DNA of 64,000 nt from Chara braunii (Eukaryota > Streptophyta > Charophyceae > Charales > Characeae), in the NCBI GenBank assembly GCA_003427395.1, contig BFEA01000244.1, forward strand, positions 1,535,815-1,599,814, in the 5' to 3' direction. This document shows, piece after piece, positions 23,502 through 34,956 of the stretch. Numbering within the stretch: position 1 is the stretch's first letter; the number at the start of each line of letters is the position of its first letter. The notes beneath the pieces are model-generated. The model was given only the letters and a program-made list of their open reading frames with translations. It was not told the origin of the DNA and did not search any database. The position numbers and the translations under genes are program-made.

Positions 23502-24452
23502 TCAGGCCACCTGAACTTACAGAGCGCGCCCAACTTAGCCAGGTCTAAAGTCAGAATACCTTAACTTATACAGCGTTCTGACTTAGCCAAGTATATAGAA
23601 ACAGAGGGCACCACCACTACTTCTCTCTTCCTTGGGCACATGACTAGGCCACCCTAATTGCTGTGAACTGTTTAAATACCCAAGCCGTATATACCTCTCT
23701 GACTTTAATCTTCAAGGTGGGCGTAGGACTGAGCCATTCATCTTAGAAACAATGCTCAGCGGGCGCAAGTTATCTTCAGTTATACTCTTAATTATACTCT
23801 CTTCAATTTATGATAAGCTATAGTCAGGCCATTCAATCTTATGAAACCCTTGTCTGACCAGCCTTTTCTTAAATAGATAGTAATAAAATATAGCCAAATT
23901 ATAACATTTTGGGTTCCCGTATGCGCTAGGCATTGGGTCAGACTACCTAAACTTATAGAGCGGTCTGATCCTCTGCCAGGTTCGTTCCTCTCTGATCCCT
24001 TCTGTGCGAGACATTAGGCCAGACCACCTAAGCTTATAGAGCGGCCTGCCTCCTGCCAAAATTGCTTCCTCAAAATAAAGTAAGAAAAGGGTTGAACCAC
24101 CTAAACTTATAGAGTGGTTCAGACCTCCTCGTTCACAACCAAAGGAACTGAAAGAACCCCCAAGTAAACAAGGCGACCCAAGGTACCTAGACTTATAGAG
24201 CACCCCGGGTTCCTGAAAATCACTCACAATCACGCCCTCACAAGTCAGAGCGGTCAGGTAACCTAAACTTATAGAGCGTCATAACCCTCCATGCAATTCA
24301 CAACGCTGGGTCTCCCCAAACTTATGGGGACTTCCCAGCCTTCAAAGCAATCAGACCCCCTAAACTTATAGAAGGGTCTGACTATTCCATGCGAAACCAA
24401 AATAAAACAAAGCGCTGGGCTTCCCCAAACTAATGGGGACCTCCCAGCCCTA
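23502..24452. repeat. Array of about 12 hairpins with constant loop and variable stems
   Basis: A loop phrase close to CCTAAACTTATAGAG recurs every 40-120 bp. It is flanked by arms that differ from copy to copy yet still pair: CAGAA/TTCTG (23552, 23576), CAGAC/GTCTG (23939, 23963), AGGCC/GGCCT (24016, 24043), GAACCAC/GTGGTTC (24094, 24114), ACCC-GGT/ACC-GGGT (24176, 24202), GCTGGG-CCCC/GGGG-CCCAGC (24305, 24326) and CAGACCC/GGGTCTG (24352, 24374). A further GCTGGG copy spans 24413-24452. The copy near 24250-24285 pairs poorly. The stems, not only the loop, appear maintained. Confidence 0.75.
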
Positions 24453-25937
24453 ATGACCCAGTCAAGCCCTCAATCAACCAGCCCTCCATCCTGCCTTTCC
24501 CAGATGCGATGTATTTTAACAATCTGCTTTTATAGAATCAACAAAAGCTAAAGCTGAAATTGCACAAATATTCCTTTACTTAATTTGGCTTGTGTCCTGA
24601 AAGTCAAATCCAAAGTCAAAGTGTAACTGCATGCAGAATACTCAGTCAACTCATAGAAGTGATGCAGATAGGGGATATACTATGGGTTTACAGAGGGAGA
24701 GCAATGGTTACCTTTCAATTCCCTGCCTCCAGAACTCCTCCTGAGTTCTGGCAGAGCTCCCGCAATCGGTGGGGTGACCTCCCACAAAGGCCTTGGCGCG
24801 GATCACGGGTCACACGTCCGCCTGCCGCCTTCCTCTCAGAACCAAAAGACCAGACTTAGAGTAAGAAGGGCAGAAGGAGGAGGCTTCAGACTCTCAGATC
24901 CAGGAGGGGTGCACTCAGACTCGCGGGAGAGGGCCTTGAAACCTTGAATCGCCTGAGGGCCCTGCACCGGCGGCCAGGACGCAGCTCTAGCTTGGTCAAA
25001 ACATAAGTCAACTGTCGAGGTCACTCCCTGACGAGCTCCTAGTTCGCAACAGTAACTCCCCTTATTGTCACTTAGTCACTTCCCCAAATTGTAGTCACTA
25101 TGCGCCCCCCTCCATGCTCAAGTAGGCATACAACATTTGTCCTCCGGTATCGTGTGCCTAGGATCCGTTGCTCAACTATCCGCGTGGTCAGCAATCTGCA
25201 ACATCGCGCCCATCATGCAATTTGCGGTTCCCCCCCCCTTTCTTTCTCGCTCGTACCTCAACCACTGCTTGCTGCGCTAGTCCCTGGTCCTGCACAAGTA
25301 GCCTGAATCCGGCCAATACACTTGGCTGGCCTGTTCAAACGGTGCAAACGGCCTCCTTGGCTGGCCTGCAGATAAGCTCTCAGCCCTACCGCTGTCCCAT
25401 GCTGTTTAGCCCTTCCGTCTTTGCTTCCCAGTTATGAGACAATCGGCAACGACCTCGACAAGTGGCTAAGCCAACAGTCTGCTATCCGCAGTCCGCAACG
25501 ATACAACAGGATGGCTAGCTATTCATACAGCGGCCCCGCAGACACTAGCTGTGCAGCCTTTCTGGAGATTAGGTAAAGTGTCCACCCTATCGCTGGACCC
25601 CCGTGGCTCCCACTAGTATGATGGGCAGCGGGCTGGTCACCAGATAGACCGTAACCCCCAGCTCGCCTCGTGCCCCCCCCCTTTGCTCGGCAGAATGAGG
25701 CCTCATACCAGTTAAACGCTAGATCTGCAGCTCGGTGCCTGTCTTGCTGCCACTCCGCTCATCAGGTCGAGTGCTACCTTCGCCAACAACCGTCTTCAAA
25801 TCTCGCCTGGCCCCTCTACGGCTTCGATGTCTATCATATCCAGCACTACCCTGCTTCGCTTCTGATGCCCTGCATTCACTTCCCTTGCATCGGTCGTTCG
25901 GCCCCCGGGGCCAACTCTAACGGCCGGGTGCGGGCGA
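24453..25937. other. LTR-element interior or nested repeat, no gene
   Basis: GC content rises from about 24.7 kb. Open frames are short and mutually overlapping on both strands. No domain was recognised. Confidence 0.4.
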
Positions 25938-26052
<115 letters not shown>

Positions 26053-26609
26053 GCTCGTCTGCTGCAGAAGCTCGCGTCCCGTCTGAACATGTACCAGGAA
26101 GGAAAAGCGATGAATGGACCTTCCGCTAGAATGCGGGGAGATACATGGCCTCACGGCTATGCATGCGGAGGAGTAGAAATGGGCTATTCTGCCGTCAGAT
26201 CGAGCAAACTGCTATTGGATGAACCTTTCGCAGGAACACGGGCATATACACCGCCGTCCAGCCACATGCGCAGGGAGTGGGAGAGGAGCTGCCTCCATCG
26301 AAGGGTTGGGCGGCTCCTCTACACACAGGTGGGTCTTCGACACTCGGCCGCCCCCCCCCCCCTCACTATTCCTACCGACATAACGAAAGAAATCGGATGT
26401 ACCTATCGCTGAAGCACGACTCGATACATTCAGCCCCACCTTGAGGTAAGTACCCCCCTTATTCCCACGCGGCCCCTTTTCTCTTTTAACTCCCATCCTA
26501 CTATCCTACCCCTCAAATTAACGCTACCAATCAGCTCGCCCGGGTTAAAGACCCCGGGTTCGGCTCATGGCTTGCTTAATTTCCTTCAGAAACAGGTGAG
26601 AACGAGCTT

Positions 26610-28140
26610 CTCCCCTACCGTCTCTTCCATCCGCCATATCCACGCAGCCCCTAACCTCCGTACCTCAGAACTCACCCACTAACACCTAAAACTAACTTCA
26701 CCATCGAATTCGCGGCACTAGAAAACCCCCATTTTGCCTCCCTTCCCGATCGTTTCTGTTAAGAAACGGGAGGGATCTATGTTTTCCCGCCGTGCCATAT
26801 CCACCCCCTTCGCTACCACCGCACAGGACCTTTTCTTACTTCTTCCTAACCCGCTCACCTAGCACTAAAACTAATATGTTCATTCGATTCGCCCGGGGCC
26901 AAAACCCTGGGATGGCATCCTATCTCTCTCGATTCCACCATGGATCCCACGCCCGACTCTGCACCCCGCCATCTTCAAGCTTTTCCTTCTCTATGCATGC
27001 ACCCGGCAAAAATCCCGTCCGGGTTCACTCCCCCTCTTCTCCTTCGTAGCAGCCTGTGGCCCATCGATACTGCGCTGCGCATCGCTGTCCGTCGCTCCTC
27101 ACCAGCCCGTCGCCCGTTCCCACTGCGCTGCAGCAACCCCTTCACTATCTTACCGCCTGCTGCCTCGGCTTCCTACCGCGTACTCCAACGTCCGTCGCAG
27201 TCTGGTCAGGTTATCTCGACGATATCCCAAAAGCGGCCGACTACCCGGCGACCCGAGTAGTCCTCCGCCCCCCTCTACCCTGCCCCGACGAGCGGTGTGT
27301 CCAGCAGATACTGCTGCCGCCCCCGCCACAGTTTCGCCCTGCTTTCAATGCGAAAGCGCCTGACCGTAGCGACCCACGACGCCCACGGTAGTTCAGTTAG
27401 GATGGCCCCACGCAGCCGGCCATTCAACCCTCCACCTTAGCTTGGCCGGCCGACCGTCCTCAGGGACGGCCCGCTGTCTTTCGGGCCCCCAAAGGGCATG
27501 TTCACACTTAGACCCTTCTCGTTCCGTGGCTGATTGCCCACGGCCAGTGTCGCGCTCGAGAAAAATCGCCAAATACTAACCCAAGGGGAATAGCCCCGCC
27601 AGGCCCTTGAACCCCCCGGTCCACTCTCGTTACTCCGATACGCTCGCGACGTCGCCGCTCAGCCTCGACCCCTGAACCTCTTCGATAACAGTTGACGCTA
27701 TAACGAATAGCGCTAGGGCCAAGACTGAGTTTGGTTCTGACGGACACCTGAATAACCCGATACTGCGCGACGCGCAGGCGTACTGAAAACACTTCAGGGC
27801 CTCCTCGTTGTCGATGCCGTTCTTTGTACGTACACATGGGTCTCCGGCGAGCACATCAGTCAACGAGATATAATCTTTAAGTCCCTGTTTAATCAGAAAA
27901 TAAAAATCTGGTCAGCGATCACGCCAACTCTTCAATCATCAACAATTAAAAGATCACGCGCGCCTCGAGCCTGCGCGCCCACACACTCTCTATTCTAGTC
28001 AACCATCCGGCCGTCGTAAAAGCATAGACGCTGCCCCGCCTGACGCGGTATACTTCAAACTTTGAACCAAACTTATTTTCTGTCATCTGCAAAAAGCAGG
28101 GCGGATACCCTTGCAAGGGTATTCGCACCGACAGCTTACC
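26610..28140. repeat. Dispersed repeat, copy A (mosaic)
   Basis: 26610-27570 matches 54401-55380 at high identity, including CATATCCACGCA, TTCTGTTAAGAAACGGGAGG and ACGGCCCGCT phrases. The match resumes at 27571-27592 against 55488-55508 and at 28046-28140 against 55500-55585. Copy A has an extra ~450 bp at 27593-28045; copy B has ~107 bp inserted at 55381-55487. Copy B also has 21 bp (GAGAGAGTTGTGCTCTCCTTC type) absent here near 26945. Translation frames are not conserved, so it is probably non-coding. Confidence 0.75.
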
Positions 28141-28410
28141 GGACCATATTAAGCGAAGTCCCCGTCGCTTCGCAAATCGAAAAGCTATCAGATTACCCAA
28201 GATGCTGACGAAAGGAGGGGTCAATCCGACTAGCCGACAGACATAGGGTAGAGGCCTCCATCAAACCATGCCTCCACAACTATATGCTGCCAGGTTTCTA
28301 ACCCGGGTCCTCATCGCCCAGGCATTAGGACGCTGACAGTATAAGTTTCAAAGACCTTCCCAATCTTCCTCTCCCCCGGGTCGTAGACAACCTTCGACTT
28401 CTTGTTGGGT

Positions 28411-28437
28411 GTCCCTAGTCCTGGCCAAACTAGGGAC
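28411..28437. repeat. 9-bp perfect hairpin
   Basis: Arms GTCCCTAGT (28411-28419) and ACTAGGGAC (28429-28437) flank a 9-nt loop. It lies in the same retroelement interior as the hairpin array. Confidence 0.6.
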
Positions 28438-30029
28438 GCGGGCCCTAACCGAGACCCTTGAAGGCACTCTCGCCTTCCTTCTTAGAAAATCTCTCGCAAT
28501 CAAATACACATACGTATATATGTATACTTAATATTCACTCAGCTCTTTCTGCAGTCTAGTACAGAAAGGCTAGGTCTCCATCTTGGCCCTCCATAGCCTG
28601 GCTAATCGGACCAGGACTACAGCCCACCACGTTGTTATTTTGGCGGCAGTACCCTCGTTGGTTACGCAACTATAGGTTTTCTCCTGATAAGCATTCAATC
28701 AGGATTTCCCAAAAACCTCAACCTTCACTATCCCACGGAGTAATTTCCCTGGGGCGGGCAACTCCCCTTAAAGTCTTACCCCGCGGTCCCGCAGCCAGGT
28801 TGCGCCGGCTAGCAGCCATCCACTGGGGTTATGCCCTAAAGGTGTTAACCTTTACCGCTTAGCTTGGTATTCCTCCAATATGTCCCAGAACTAGTACAAG
28901 TGGTTAGACGGAGCGTCGCAAAACAAATCACGGGCCCACTGCGATTTTTCGCAGGGGTCGAAAGGCATTTACCAACTCTCCTACAAAAGACATGGCATCC
29001 TTCGCACAATCACGGACAAAATCACTGCTAGGTCCACAAGGCCGTGACCCCTGACTTGATCAGAGCCAGCAGCCACCCATCCTGAGACATCTCTCGCCCT
29101 GCACTCATTGTGACCTTCCCAAACATTCCAAGCAGACATGGCCCTTTTCGTCAGACTTTATCATTCATCAGACAACTTACCATGCCATAAATCAGTTTAC
29201 CCACCTTTGAAGGTGAGTCTTCCAACAATAAAACCACCCCCTTTTCCAAAAATCCAAGGGGGTCTCATCATAGAACAAAACATCCCCTCCTCCAAAAATC
29301 CTTGGGGGTCTCATCATAGGACAAAACATCACTGAGGGACCATCTTATGGGTTCTCGTTACAACTCAAGCAATCAACAACCGACATGGTGAAGCACCCGA
29401 GTCTCAAAGACTCATAAATCTTCTCAAGATTCTCTTAACTTTTCACAAACGGACTGCACTTCCTCCCCTTATGCTCTGCCCCATCAGTTGCCCATGAGCA
29501 AGTCACACGAGTATACCGAGGAGTAGGCAGCTTTACATGTCCCACATTCACACATCTTTCACACCAAGCCAACATTCATCAGGATAAAGCCACACGAGTG
29601 AGAGTGATAGTGATCGTCACAAAAACCAAGCCTCATAAAGTTTCAACTCAAATACGTACACCAAAGAAAAAAGTGTCTCTTTTAAAAAAAAACATCATAG
29701 GTACCCAGCACTCACGCCCCGGCCTGCTGAGTGACCCACGTTCCTAACACACGAATACCTCGGAATATACCCGAACATACACAAAACTCAAATTACACAA
29801 ATCTATCCCAACTGTACACACCAACATATCACACACCTGAACACAACCACCTAAATCACACCAAAAGAGGAAACAAACGATTCATCCAGTACTACAATCT
29901 GCATATGTACAGATGGACAAACTAGTCGTGACTACACCTAGATATGCACATATCTAGCTCAGTCTCTATATAGAAGAAACTTTTACCCTACTGACGTATT
30001 GGCGAACCAGTCCTCACTCACTCACTGCC
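28438..30029. other. LTR-element interior without gene
   Basis: Two more hairpin-like units lie at 29236-29263 (arms ACCCCCTT / AAGGGGGT) and about 29283-29312. They share the loop TCCAAAAATCC and the right flank GGGGGTCTCATCATAG, again with different left arms. The rest is AT-rich and non-coding. Confidence 0.45.
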
Positions 30030-30197
30030 CTGTCTCTTATACACATCTAGATGTGTATAAGAGACAGGCATATGTACAGATGGACAAACTAGTCGTGACT
30101 ACACCTAGATATGCACATATCTAGCTCAGTCTCTATATAGAAGAAACTTTTACCCTACTGACGTATTGGCGAACCAGTCCTCACTCACTCACTGCCC
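29901..30197. other. Artefactual 130-bp duplication around an adapter
   Basis: 29901-30030 and 30068-30197 are the same 130-bp sequence in direct orientation, separated by the adapter at 30030-30067. This is the expected outcome of a mis-assembled mate-pair junction, not a biological duplication. Confidence 0.9.
30030..30067. other. Nextera/Tn5 mate-pair junction adapter
   Basis: The 19-nt Tn5 mosaic end AGATGTGTATAAGAGACAG occupies 30049-30067. Its exact reverse complement occupies 30030-30048, back to back. This head-to-head 38-mer is the junction left by tagmentation mate-pair libraries. It is technical sequence. Confidence 0.97.
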
Positions 30198-30632
30198 CCC
30201 CTGGTTTCACCTATATGGCTGAGCTATCTACAACCTAAGTTACTTTACCGGACCATTATTGTGAAACACCTCCCCGGATCTAACCTATACACATACACAC
30301 ATCAAAGTATATGTCTGTCCTGACTCACATAATATGCAACTAGCCTCTACCAATTAGTACGGGGTTAGGGTCACGCAACGGTTAACCTGTTACTCCAAAT
30401 TTCCAGATCAATACATATACAACTAAACTTTACCAACACGAATCTAAGGATCCAAGGCGGACGACTGACATAAACTTCCCAACCCAGGGGTTAGGGTGAA
30501 TCCTCATTCTATCCTACTATACTTTCTCTATTCTATCCCCTTTTTACTCCTTACGACTCCTAGTCATTCCGCCTACCCGCCTCGTGCTCTTAGTCACCTG
30601 ACTCACCCTAGTAACCACCTCATCCAGCACCA

Positions 30633-31361
30633 TCAAGCCCCTTTCTTCCTTGAGCCCCACTTATGGTTTCGCTGGCTCCCGCCGCGACCTTCGGCGCCTT
30701 GCCTGTCATTCCCACGGCCTCTATTGCCGCGTCCACCATCTCCACGACCCGTATTGCCACGCCCGCCATCTCCTCGGCCCGTCTTGCCACGCCCGCCATC
30801 TCCTCGGCCTGTATTGCCACGCCCACCATCTCCTCGGCCCGTATTTCCACGCCCGCCATTTCCTCGGCCTGTATTGCCACGCCCTCCATCCTCACGGCCC
30901 CTTCCAACTGCCTTCCTTTGGCCCCTTCCATATGTCATACTGTCCTGCGAAACTTGCTGTATCGTTGGCCACAACGGTCCGACGGGTTGGATTTGGACTT
31001 GCGGGGGCCCATGGGGCATCATGTTCATCCAAGGGCTCATATAATTGCTTTGTGCTCAGGGTATATAAGGACTGTGTGTCGGCCACAAGTTCATTCGGTT
31101 ACCCGACGCCCACTGCCCATGTAGTGCTTGCTCGATCAGAGGAGGCCCCCTTGGTCTTGCCTCGCCTTCCCCCTCTTGCGGGGTAACCGCTACTTGCCGC
31201 GAACTCTGTCCTTTTTCGGTACCTTGACTGCCCTGAGCGAGGTTCCTCGCCTTCCGATGCACCTTTGTCAACTTGAGAGGTTCGTGCTCCTCTTTTATTT
31301 CATCCTCCCTCTTGCCTTTGTCCCTCGCCTGAACACTGGCTCGCCTCTTTGGGGTTCCCAT
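30633..31361 (-). pseudogene. Gag C-terminal region with RGG-type repeats
   Basis: Read on the minus strand, 31361-31056 is a Lys/Glu-rich linker. A TGA at about 31056 is followed in the same frame by 31040-30633, which consists largely of a 10-residue repeat (GGRGNTGRGD and variants). Arg-Gly repeats bind RNA, and the position after a capsid-like region fits a nucleocapsid that replaces a zinc knuckle. On the DNA level it is a 30-bp minisatellite. Apart from the TGA the frame is intact. Plus-strand open frames over the same bases are shadows of the repeat. Confidence 0.55.
30726..30900. repeat. 30-bp minisatellite (RGG-coding)
   Basis: Five to six units of CCACGCCCGCCATCTCCTCG followed by a GCCCGTCTTG-type decamer, with substitutions that mostly keep the Arg/Gly coding of the minus strand. 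Confidence 0.85.
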
Positions 31362-31419
31362 CGAGAAGGGTGACTCTTGGTCATCCTTCTCTACTCCTCT
31401 TTTACCCTAGCCAGTCGGC

Positions 31420-31848
31420 TTACTTGTGGAGTCCTCTGAAACCTTCCGCTTGCCTTTTCTGACCCCTTCCAGCAGAGCACTCCCCACGTTGGCTTTCTAT
31501 TCCGTCTTCTGGGAATCTTAGCCTTAAGGAACTCTCCAACTCATCCCACATTTTCGACTCCTGCTTGAGGGTATACACCTCCTCACTTAGTCTTTCACAG
31601 ACGAACAAGGGGAACATGCACCACATCGCTTTCTTGTCCCACTTCTTCATAAGGCTAAAGCCCTGAAAGTCGTGTAGAAAGCCAGACAAGTTCCTTCCTT
31701 GGAACAACAGAGCACGGAGGTCTGGAGGCATTGACTCCTGCAGTGCCTCACGCAACAACACCTTCATTTGGCATGAATTCCTCCAACGCAAGATCTTGGC
31801 GAAGCCGCTTTCTTCCACCATGATGCTGACAGCAGCCTGATACGCCAA
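31420..31848 (-). pseudogene. Gag capsid-like region
   Basis: The frame reads FLHDFQGFSLMKKWDKKAMW, then MFPLFVCERLSEEVYTL, then MWDELESSLRLRFPED. This is the pattern of the retrotransposon Gag capsid domain: a Phe-rich helix, a Trp, a hydrophobic helix ending in V-x-L, and W-x-x-L-x-x-x-L-x-x-x-F. About 140 codons are open. The next part of gag (31361-30633) is in another frame, so one frameshift lies between 31361 and 31420. Confidence 0.55.
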
Positions 31849-31972
31849 GCAAGCAACAATTTATCAAAGGGCGACCTAGGTGAGCTTAGGGCAAACAAGA
31901 GCAAATGACCAATATTCAGATTTCGCCACCTCACCTTGTATCTACGTCAAGAAACTTCTAGTTCTTACAATA

Positions 31973-32776
31973 CTATATGCAGGCAGGACCTCTCAAGGCT
32001 GACCGTAGACAAACAGTAATAGTCGCTTCAGCAAAAAGGTATAGAGACGACCATAGCCAAGTCAACAGAAGCGCGCTCAGTAGGAGAGAAGGCATTCGGT
32101 ATCTAACTACTGCTACCCGAATCTCATCCAAGTCTCCTACTCCCTCATCTGGGTCATGGGAACTAGCATATGCGTCCACTACATTAGTCATGCTCCTGAG
32201 CCACTGACTAGGAGGAGAAAACCTTAGGTCCAGATACAATCCATATACCAGCTCGCATGTATAGCACCCATTCCCCCACTCCCGTGTTTTCAAAGCGGCG
32301 TCAGCTGCTGCCACTATCCTCGCCTGTCCACCAAAACACTTCTCAATGAAAAACTCGGGCAGGATGACCCATAGTGACGCTGACGAAAGTAGAAACTCCT
32401 TAACACACTTGACCTCTATACGGGTCAGCACTTGCGCTTCTCCATCGCAAGACACTTCCTTCGCCCACTTCACTGCGGCTGCCTCAGCCACTCTCAAAGG
32501 CCTCGCGAGCAGGCTCTCGTGCCCAAGTGCCAACTCGATCCCATGCTCGACCCTGAATGAGGAAGAGGCGTACAGAGTCACCCTCACGATCGCGCATCCC
32601 TGATCGTCATCGAGACCGGACTCGATCCAGGCGAAAATATCTTTGCCTATCAATGCGCCCCACCAGGAAGAGATATACTCTCCCTCCTTGACATGCCTTG
32701 GCAAGGAAATCTCAATCCCATCTCCTTTCTTGACAGGCAAGGTCACACTGGGATCTTCCCTAGCATAAGGCATCAT
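31973..32776 (-). CDS. LTR-element ORF upstream of gag, unknown function
   Basis: An uninterrupted 267-codon frame starts at a double ATG (32776) between the leader and the capsid-like region. It begins with a mixed hydrophilic sequence (VKKGDGIEISLPRHV) and ends with a hydrophobic stretch (LLLSALLLTWLWSSLYLF) that could be a membrane segment or an out-of-frame tail. No family was recognised. In this position it may be an N-terminal extension of gag or an extra ORF. Its openness is notable because neighbouring frames in the element are broken. Confidence 0.4.
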   Translation of the reverse strand: MMPYAREDPSVTLPVKKGDGIEISLPRHVKEGEYISSWWGALIGKDIFAWIESGLDDDQGCAIVRVTLYASSSFRVEHGIELALGHESLLARPLRVAEAAAVKWAKEVSCDGEAQVLTRIEVKCVKEFLLSSASLWVILPEFFIEKCFGGQARIVAAADAALKTREWGNGCYTCELVYGLYLDLRFSPPSQWLRSMTNVVDAYASSHDPDEGVGDLDEIRVAVVRYRMPSLLLSALLLTWLWSSLYLFAEATITVCLRSALRGPACI

Positions 32777-34936
32777 GAGTTGCCTTCGCTCTGGTCTGGG
32801 TTCTGCCCATCACAGAAAGAACGTCCAGCATACGCTTTCTGTTACCATGCTAATAATTGCGTTCTACAATCGCAGCCCCTGAAGCCTCAGCTTCAGCTCG
32901 TCTTTTTCTAAAATGCATCCTTTCCAGAGCTTCAGATCACCCAGCTTAGAGGAAAATAATAATGGTAATATATCACAGGAACAATGCATTCATAAATCTT
33001 TAAAAACTCATAATCATAATAACTCATGGAAGACGATATATTACCAAAGTAACTGACATAACAAATACTCATAATAATCAGACACATCATACACAAGCTA
33101 GTCAGTTACCCAAAACATACACAAATACCTCATAACAGCAAGCCTATATCAACAGACATGCCAACGATTAGCACTCTCAGACATAATACTCGTGAAAGTA
33201 CCACACTTTACTCCCCGGCTTTGACAAAAGTATACTGTGGCGAGGGGTAGTGTAATCCTTCTCAGAAAGGATAACATCTCAAATCCCCGAGTCCCACTCA
33301 AAGATCAAGCCTCACTGCTTCTCCCTCCGATTCCAGTGTCTGTTCCTTGCAGACCCCTGCCGACAAGGCAAACAACCTCACCATACACGCTTCGGGGTGT
33401 ACAGTCTCGTCCTATGCTGGTGAACCTACTTGACACAAAAATAGTTGAGGATTCACCCCCTACCCTTCTGTGGCATGCAGTAACTGCTTCCCTTATAGAC
33501 CATGATCTGACATAACTGAAACACTTTCCTCCTATTCAGTAGTAGTGTAGTTATTTTATCCCAAAAGATACAACAACAACACCCCACTATGGACCAGGAA
33601 CATAGTTCCGACGTGGGTCTCACTACTACTTACAAGACAAGGTTATAACTTCTTCAAAACCATCTCTTAGGGAAACAATAACATAAGACTGCAACCTTCC
33701 TTAGGATAGACCTTACACATCGACCACTCCCTAAGAAGTACTCATCTCAAGAGGCAGTCACTCCATTCACCTCTGAATCCGCATCAGATGTGGATTCTGC
33801 ATAATATCTCTACCCTCTCTCTGAGGAGCAATCCAAACACACAAACCTTAATAGACAACCATAAATCGAAAGTTGGACTTGAGACACTCATATAAATCAT
33901 TGTAGACTGGATAGTTCAAATACATACTCCAGATACATGGTCCATGTAAATATTTCTAACAAGGATAATTATCAAAGGAGTATAATCACCAAACACATAA
34001 CCTCACACGATCAGACACTAGGCAAGCTTACTCAGACAGTATCCGACATATAGGACTGAGTTCAACATATAACTCAAATAGAAATGCCCTAAGACGGTTA
34101 GTCTCAGGGCCTTAGTTCCAACTCATAGACTCCAGTGGATGATCCAAACCTAGGAAAGGTTCGAGTGAAGGTCTAACAATAATTACTACCCATGGCCCCA
34201 TCAAAAGGTAAGCAAAATAGTCAAGTGTTAGCTCCTCCACTGTTACTCCGACTGCCTCTAGGACCAGATACCTTCCTTTAATAGAAAGGGTGTCATGCAA
34301 ATCTACTACTTCCCGTAGTCCTTTCCGCCTAGTTCAAACACATCACGCGTGGCAGACCTCACACTTTCATGGCTATACAACCCGATCAACCACTCAGAAC
34401 CCAGACTCAAGGATCCCATAATTAGGTTCACAAAGCCTTTGGCCTCCTTAGCCCAACCTTCCTCGAAGTCCCTCGATGACTCCTGACTTAATAAGCTCCC
34501 TCACTCATCCTTGGCCTCGCTCTAATGCAAAGGTACCCAGTTGCCCTCATGACCACTCAGATAGGTCCCTTACAGGGTCAACTCTCATACCCATCATACT
34601 TAGCCATGTTGATACTACCCCATCTCACCTTATCCATATCAACCATGCAAGACATCATCCAAACTCAGAAACTCTTGAAGTCAGAAGAGGGTATCAACTC
34701 CGACCACTATCATGCTAGTTAAAGTGCGTGATCGCATAGACAAAACGCCTACCCTTCTTGTGTCACCGTTACTGCACTAGCCACAACCATCTCACACAAT
34801 CAATCTTCGCTTGGTTTCTATCCAATACCATCGATTGATTAACCATCAAAGTCAAGAGAAACTTCTTACTTTGCCTATTTGTCACACTCCAATACCCGGA
34901 TGTCGTTCCACCGGGGACAACGGTAGGCAACCGTTA
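32777..34936. other. LTR-element leader
   Basis: About 2.1 kb between the PBS and the first ORF on the minus strand, AT-rich, with only short frames on either strand. Long leaders are usual in large gypsy-like derivatives. Confidence 0.5.
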
Positions 34937-34954
34937 TCCCCGACAACGGCGCCA
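34937..34954 (-). promoter_or_regulatory. Primer-binding site of the LTR element
   Basis: On the minus strand it reads TGGCGCCGTTGTCGGGGA, two bases inside the right LTR. TGG pairs with the universal tRNA 3' CCA, and this type of PBS is known from Athila-like plant elements. It fixes the sense strand as minus. Confidence 0.85.
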
Positions 34955-34956
34955 CC

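Noticed and set aside
30030-30067. A Tn5-like inverted repeat that might suggest a bacterial transposon
   Set aside because: It is exactly the mosaic-end junction of a tagmentation library with a mirrored duplication of flanks, hence an artefact.
30496-31186. Plus-strand Pro- and Ser/Thr-rich open frames
   Set aside because: They are reverse-strand readings of the Arg-Gly coding minisatellite in gag.
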